Part shown: positions 58,053 through 64,000 of the stretch, piece by piece
Layout of the letters: each line of letters begins with the position of its first letter
How positions within the stretch are numbered: the first letter of the stretch is position 1
NCBI RefSeq assembly: GCF_901709675.1
Contig: NC_051087.1
Location: forward strand, 1,258,001 to 1,322,000
From: Syngnathus acus
Lineage: Eukaryota > Chordata > Actinopteri > Syngnathiformes > Syngnathidae
DNA length: 64,000 nt
Reading direction: 5' to 3'
Notes under the pieces: generated by a model
The model's database searches: none
What the model saw: the letters and a program-made list of their open reading frames with translations, nothing else
Told to the model about the DNA's origin: nothing
Program-made: the position numbers and the translations under genes

Positions 58053-61032
58053 ATGTCTGGCGCAAAGAAGGAAGATGAGGCGCCGGCGGACGAACGTTTC
58101 TCGCGCGTCAAGCGGGACCCACGATTCTGGGAAATGCCCGACCGCCAGCAAAAGATCTCCATCGACAAGCGCTTTACGTCCATGTTCCATGACGAGCGCT
58201 TCAAAATCAAATCCACGGTGGACAAGCGGGGACGACCCGTCCAACACTCCACCGCCGAGGACCTCCGACGCTTCTACCAGATCTCCGACGATGAAGATGA
58301 GGATGACGAGGAGCAAGTCAAGACAGGTAAGGAAGCCTCAACCGACTATTATAATAAAGAATCAATTTGGGGCCTTCTCAGCCCATGTTCTTGCACGGAT
58401 GTCAACTAACGCTTGAGTCTTCTCAGGTGATGAAGATGAAAACGAAGCCGGCTCGTCAGACGACGAGGAGTCGGGCTTGGATTCCTCCGACGACAGCGGT
58501 CCGGACCTGGCTCGCGGCAAAGGTAACGTGGAGACCAGCTCGGACGAGGAGGACGAAGCTGAGGACTTCCTGCAGCACGAGGACGAGGAGATCCAGCACG
58601 ACTGGGGCGAACTCTGCAAGGATGCCGAGCGCAGCGAGCAGGTCAGCTCGGCCTGAAGCGGCCCGTGTCGACCGGAGGTCTGAGCTCGCCGCCTCTTGCA
58701 GGTTTGGCGCCGGCTGGCCATCTGCAACGTGGACTGGGACCGCCTGAAGGCAAAAGACCTGCTGGCCATACTTAACTCCTTCAAACCTGAAGGGGGCGCC
58801 GTGCTCTCCGTCAAGGTAAGGCCGCTCGGCCCGATGGCGATTGAATTGAGCTGCGGTATTTCAAAGTTTGATTCGACTGCTGCAGATTTACCCGTCAGAC
58901 TTTGGCAAGGAAAGACTCCAGACGGAGGAGTCCCAGGGCCCGCCGGAGCTCCGGGCACTGCCTGATGATTCTGAGGACGACACCCAAGAGGACAGGTGAC
59001 CTTCTCACGAAGGCCGTGATGCTGCTAGCGCAGCAAATGTCTGCGCGTTTTGGCGTCTCCATGACGCATTGTGTGGGCAGGTCGTACCGAGAGAAGAAGC
59101 GCGACTACCAGTTCAAGCGTCTCAAGTACTTCTACGCCGTGGCTGAGTGCGACTCGGCCGCCACCGCCGCCAAAATCTACCAGGAGTGTGACGGCTTTGA
59201 GTACGAGAGCAGCTGCTCCGTTGTGGACCTCAGGTACGTCGTCACGGCAACTAACAACGCTTCGCACACGCGCTAGGCTAGGCTAGTTTATCTGCCTCTG
59301 CTTCAGTGGCTGCTCTATTTTACGTTGCGTGTCCGCTCAGGTTTATCCCCGATGACATGACGTTCGAGGACCCTCCCAAAGACGTGGCGACCGATGTCAA
59401 CTTGGCGACGTACACGCCCAAACTTTTCACTTCGTCAGCCAGCGCAACCTCCAAGGTAGTCGTGGGGGGCCGGGAGGCGGAGTCTACACTGTGACATCGC
59501 AGGAAGTAGCCCAAAGCATGGGAGGTCAATCGCTCGGTCAGCCAGATGTGGTGCATTCAGGTGGACCTGACCTGGGACGAGACGGACCCGGAGCGTGTCA
59601 GCGCCCTCCAGAAGAAGTTCAACAAAAACGAGCTTCTGGACATGGACTTCAGGGCCTATTTGGCGTCATCGTCCAGCGAAAGCGAGGACGCCGACGCTGA
59701 GAAGGAGGAGGAGGAAGAGGAGGACGAAGGTGAGCAGGAAGGCAAGGCGAGCAAGGGCCAGGATCAGTTGGAGAAGTACCGGCGGCTGCTGCAAGGCCTC
59801 CACGACAAGGAGAGCAAAGAGCAGCAGGAGGCCCAAAAGATGGAGATGGAGGTCACCTGGGTGCCGGGTAGGATGAAGAGCCCAAAAGGCGACTTTGAAT
59901 GCCTATTTCAAAGGTCTGAGATGGGCGTTTCATATTGCGCTGTGCTTTGCTCCTCCAGGCCTGAAGGAGGCCACAGAGCAGCTGGTGAAGAAGAAGCTGG
60001 AGCAGAAGCAGCAGCAGCAGCCCACGCCCTGGGAGGAATTCCTGCAGAAGAAGCGAGACAAGAAGGCGGCCAAGAAGATCAACAAGAAAGCCCAAAACGA
60101 GGTCAGCCCGTTAGCATAGTTAGCACCTAGCCGACCGACACGCTCACGTGCGCTCTTCGCCAGGACGGCCAGCTGAGCGACGATTCCCTTCCCGACCCCG
60201 TGGGCTTCAACGACCCGTTCTTCCGCCAGGAACTCACATCTAAGGGTGAGGCTTAGCTAGCGTGCGGCAAGCTAGCGCACACGTAGGCCCAGGCATGCAG
60301 TCGAGTCGTGACAACTTCCCGCTGATGCTCCTCAGAAGGCAAGAAGAAGAAGAAGAAAAACCAGGATGGAGAAGAGCGTACAGCAGAAGAACAGCAACGT
60401 GTGGACCAACACAAGGTTTCACATACACACAATGTGCTTCAAAATGTGTTTTATCACAACTTAATGCATGCGTTGGTTCAGGCCGAGATGTCCCTGCTGA
60501 TGGACGAGGACGACGAGGACGAGAGGCACAAACATTTCAACTACGACAAGTTGGTGGAGCAGCAGAACTTGAGCAAGAAGAAGAAGAAAAAGTTGATCAA
60601 GAAGGGAAACGTGCCTGACGAGGACAACTTCCAGGTCAGAGTTCCGCCCGTCACCGCCATGGCGCGCACGTCGTGACGCCGCCGCTTTTCCGCTTGCAGG
60701 TGGACGTGTCGGACCCTCGCTTCCAGGCAGTCTTCACGTCCCACCTGTTCAATCTGGACCCGTCGCACCCGAGCTACAAGCGCACGCGGGCCACGCAGAG
60801 CATCCTGGATGAGAAGCGACGGCGCCGAGAGGAAGCGCACAAACAAGAGGGTGCCACTGACAATGGGGCTCGCGAGGCGCCTGGAGATGGCACAGACCGG
60901 GACGCCGCTCCCAGAGAACCCGCAGACCGGGGCGCCGAGCCCTCGCGGGACGCCAGCTTGTCGCTACTGGTCAAGTCCATTAAGAGCAAAACGCGCGACT
61001 TCCAAGCGCGTAAGAAAGCGAAAATACTTTGA
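58053..61032 (+). CDS. esf1: ESF1 nucleolar pre-rRNA processing protein
   Basis: Nucleolar protein required for 18S rRNA maturation in yeast and present in the vertebrate nucleolus (family knowledge). It starts [20 protein letters not shown], then [20 protein letters not shown], the conserved ESF1 N-terminal block. Acidic exons (near 58.43-58.64 kb) are followed by [20 protein letters not shown] and [14 protein letters not shown], the diverged RNA-recognition-like domain, then [20 protein letters not shown] and [17 protein letters not shown]. The C-terminal part has [36 protein letters not shown] and [20 protein letters not shown], the conserved NUC153 motif, ending in RARKK-type basic residues (QARKKAKIL-stop). 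Introns are short and the frame appears intact. Confidence 0.94.
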
Positions 61033-61399
61033 ACTCCGCTTCCTGCATGGACACTGAGGGCCCAACTTTGGACACGTTTCGATGAAGTCGCTTCTGCCCT
61101 TCCAGAAACACGAACGGGACTTTTGTGAACGCTCTGCTTTCTATTGCGGACCGTCGAGAACTGTGGACACCATGTCCAGGACAAACGACGTCGTTGAAGG
61201 CCTCAAACGTTTGAGGTCTATTTCTATTCCTCTGGAAGGTCAACGTGAAATGCACGTCAGTCGCCACTAGAGGGAGCGCACGTAGCACAAATACCAACTA
61301 GCGCCACAGCTTTCGCTTCATTTTCATTTGTATCAAGCGTCAGTATTTGACACTTTGCATTGTAGAACATTATGTAGGTCATTCGTGATCTCGAAATCA

Positions 61400-61405
61400 A
61401 ATAAA
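61400..61405 (+). terminator. Polyadenylation signal of esf1
   Basis: AATAAA about 370 bases downstream of the esf1 stop codon; the nearest clear signal on the plus strand. Confidence 0.6.
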
Positions 61406-61761
61406 AAGAATCAAAAGAAACGAAAGGTTTCTTCGTGCCAAAATTAATGTCAATCATAAAGGCTGTGTGTTCATTTGATGGTGTTGCTGGTTTTATTTAT
61501 TGACTTTTTTTTCTCATTTTTTTATCATACATACATTTGAGCATATCACAATAAAATATTAAAATCACAAATATTTCACATGGGGCGGAACATTCAGGAA
61601 TGCCATTTTTAAATTGCCTTGCCACGATGTCCCTCAAATCCCGCCCCTCTGTTGCTGCTTGTCAATCACAAAGTGAGCCGAGGAAAAACTTCCGCTACAA
61701 ATGTCCTTTTATAATGTGTCTTCTACACTAAAAGAACATGCTCGTGTGTGTGTGTGTACGT

Positions 61762-62434
61762 CAGTGACGTGCGGTGAGGCATTTACAAATATAGATAAAC
61801 CCAAAAGGGTCAATCAATCAATACTGATTAGTTCGTATCTCATCAGAATTCTACGCACACACGCTCTTCGTGGTCTTACCTTTATTTGTAGATGAAGTCC
61901 ATGCACCTATCCATCGGCACAAGAAGTTTGGTTACTTTGTTGTAAAAGTCCTTTTCTTTCATTTTGGCCCGCACCCCATGAAGCTCTGATGCCAACAGTC
62001 CCAAGACTCCAGCTGGAGCTCGTCTATCATCACTGACGTCATCAAATCCCCCAAAACGCCTCCTTCACTTCACTTTTCGTTACATCGCGTAAAATAACAA
62101 AGAGCTGTGCTTTGGTTGTGACGTCCGTTGTCTCGTCTACCTCTACCTGGGGCAGCATTAATCAAGCGTTGGCTCACGTACGCCCCTATCGGTGCGGCAG
62201 AGTACTATCTGCCTCAACCTTTGCCTTTTTACTGCGCTTTTATGTGCCATCAGCAAAACAAAGCGTTTCACCTTTGTATTTGAACAGAAAATATGCCATT
62301 TCAGCGATTTTGACTACAAAAATGTTTGAAAAGATCAGTGGACAAATATTAAGATTCATTTATGTTTTTTTTTTTTACTTGTCATAATGACAGGTGAGGA
62401 AGAGCCTCTCCTGCCTCCCCTGACCGCACGTCCC
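61762..62434 (-). mobile_element. Degenerate DNA-transposon remnant with terminal inverted repeats
   Basis: The left end (cagtgacgtgcggtgaggca, about 61762) is inverted at the right end (ctgaccgcacgtccctag, about 62417-62434), giving imperfect TIRs of about 17-20 bp. Between them the minus strand reads APAGVLGLLASELHGVRAKM ... FYNKVTKLLVPMDRCMDFIYK-stop (about 62030-61892), a transposon-type C-terminus that stops just inside the left TIR. Upstream of this the frame is broken. The TIR sequence is common in fish genomes; the superfamily cannot be assigned with confidence from here. Confidence 0.55.
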
Positions 62435-62567
62435 TAGTGTACATGTGTGTGTGCGTGTGTGTGTGAGATACTACCATAGTGTGGCTGCAAGTGTGCGTGC
62501 GCAAACACACAAAAGCAAATAAAGCGGGTTGCCATGGCAACAACATAATCGCCTTAGTGACGGGCCG

Positions 62568-64000
62568 TTAGAAGGCGGGCGCTACGGGTCTGTGCTGCTG
62601 CTGCGTGAGCTTCTGCGGGTCCAGGGTCTCAGTGAAGGGCGGGGCTTGGTAGGCTTTGGTGGTCACGATGGTGGCACCGTTGACGATCGGGTAGGGCGTG
62701 GCCCGGGCGTGACCGGGGGCGGCGTCCAGGTGCTGCCACGTGAACAGGTTGGCGTGCGAGCCGGACTTGAAACGACGCAGGGCGCTCAGCGTCAGCACCG
62801 TCTGTTGATGAGCGCACAAAGTTAGTTAGCGTTGACTGATGTGTAAATGAAGAAAAGGAATTTGCTCAAAATAATCCGATTTTTTGGGGGGTAATTCCCC
62901 CCCACGTTCTTTGATTTGAAAAGGGCCCTAGTGACCTTCCAACTAATGAAGCTTGACTTGCTTGTGACCGACCCAGGTGATGATGGAGAAGAAGCAGAAG
63001 GCGATGGCGGCTCGGGCGGCGTCGGCGCCCTGCGACAAAGGCAGCTCGTCCGCTGATGTCGCCTGCCACTGATTGACCAAGAAGCAGAAGCCCACGAACC
63101 ACAGGAAGCTGGCCACACCTCAGCACGCACAAGCAGGAATGGCAAGTGTTAGGCTTTGGTTTCAAACCAGAGTTCCACAGTAGGGTTTTTTTTTGTTTTT
63201 GTTTACCTGAGCAGATGAGGTCGAGCAGTACGGCGCGCCGTCTGTCCGTCAGGCTGCTGAAGGACGGAAAGACGGCGTCGAGGAGCAAGAAGAAGGCGCT
63301 GGCCAGGAAGCAGGCCACGCCCACCGTCACGCCGAAGTTGCAGGCGTCTGCGTTCTTGTTGAAGACGCACAGCAGACGCTCGCTGCCGATGTTGACGTAA
63401 CCCTCATTGACGATGCAGCTGAACACCACCATGGAGAACACCTGCCGCGAGCGTCACAAATTTGCCTCAGTGGCGGCGCCCTACGCAGGTACGGCTGTCT
63501 TCTTTGAAATCATCTTAAACACTTTTTTTTTTACTTAACACTCGTCATTTAAATATGATTGAAATGCAAAATATATGATAGAGGATTGGTTGGTGACTAG
63601 TTCAAGGTGTGATCATTAGTTTGATCAGTTTTGAAACTGAAAGTATGCATATACGATACAGTAAGTACATTTAAATATATTTAAAAAATGCTTGTAGGAT
63701 ATTCAAATGAAATGGACGCGGTTAAAGTATGACGTGCAAATCGCATCCCGCTGCTCATGTGCATCATGAACATGCGGGTTGCAGCTCTGGACAAAAGACG
63801 CCAAATACTGAAATCGATCAATACGAAGCCGCATCGATAGCTTAAACCTTTTCATGCTGGATGATGCACCTAATGTGATGTGAGAGACAAAGAGTGGAAA
63901 TGCAGCCCCCCCTCCCTCCTTTTTTTTTTTCTTCTTCTTCCAGATGCTCACCCACGACAGCAGCCTCAAGATGGTCCGCGGATGCGTGAAGAAGGCGAGC
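62568..64000 (-). CDS. syngr3: Synaptogyrin-3 (partial; 5' end runs off the window)
   Basis: Four-pass synaptic vesicle membrane protein of the MARVEL/synaptogyrin family. Exons are 64000(partial)..63952 (LAFFTHPRTILRLLSW), 63441..63207, 63118..62973 and 62801..62568, with matching phases (0, 1, 0). Exon 2 reads VFSMVVFSCIVNEGYVN, ERLLCVFNKNADACNFG and DRRRAVLLDLICS. Exon 3 has FLWFVGFCFLVNQWQ and DAARAAIAFCFFSIITW. The cytosolic C-terminus ends with YQAPPFTETLDPQ. IVNEGYVN, RRAVLLDL and the PPFTETLD tail favour SYNGR3 over SYNGR1 and SYNGR2. The start codon is outside the window. Confidence 0.9.

Overview
The window is nuclear DNA from a teleost fish, probably a percomorph with a compact genome. 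The protein-coding genes are intron-rich vertebrate genes whose introns are mostly about 80-150 bp. Repeats are of fish type: a tRNA-derived SINE, an L2/Maui-like LINE tail, Tc1-like terminal repeats and long CA/TG microsatellites. Species assignment beyond this is inference.

Layout, left to right. (1) Exon 1 of commd1 (-) at about 0.36-0.55 kb. (2) A small gene for a secreted deaminase-fold-like protein (-), 0.88-3.55 kb, with its own TATA box and with a SINE and two palindromic Tc1-like repeats in its intron. (3) usp34 (-), 4.4-24.5 kb, the largest gene here, essentially complete from MCENC to stop. (4) fam161a (-), 25.7-29.5 kb. (5) cct4 (-), 30.0-33.0 kb. (6) pus10 (+), 34.0-36.7 kb, divergent from cct4. 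(7) akt3 (-), 39.5-42.6 kb, with a GC-rich upstream region. (8) Two tandem genes (+), 46.2-48.8 and 51.5-54.5 kb, built on the lysozyme C/alpha-lactalbumin fold and each carrying a large insert. (9) A small single-pass membrane protein gene (-), 55.5-56.5 kb. (10) esf1 (+), 58.05-61.03 kb. (11) A DNA-transposon remnant. (12) syngr3 (-), from 62.57 kb, running off the right edge inside exon 1. commd1, usp34, fam161a, cct4 and pus10 are also neighbours on human 2p15-p16, so the left half is a conserved block in altered order; akt3, esf1 and syngr3 are not part of it in human.

The most unusual content is the lysozyme-like pair. Both genes keep the four-exon plan, the eight cysteines and the calcium loop of alpha-lactalbumin, but have lost both catalytic acids. 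Both have a long insert at the same place in exon 2, between the second and third framework cysteines. In the first gene the insert has a Thr run, clustered N-glycosylation sequons and an acidic, Tyr-containing stretch. In the second it is a roughly 560-residue mucin-like domain of about 45 twelve-residue Pro/Ala/Thr/Asn repeats, most with a sequon, followed by an Arg-rich furin-like site. I know of no described lysozyme-family protein with this design. A possible third, decayed copy lies between them. The secreted deaminase-like gene at the left end is the second point of interest. The remaining genes are housekeeping or signalling genes (ubiquitin protease, chaperonin subunit, pseudouridine synthase, kinase, rRNA-processing factor, synaptic vesicle protein) and look intact.

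All splice models were read by eye from GT/AG sites and reading-frame continuity. For the deaminase-like gene, both lysozyme-like genes, the small membrane gene and syngr3 exons 2-4, exon lengths and phases were checked and add up. Large genes are given as one CDS span from start to stop codon.
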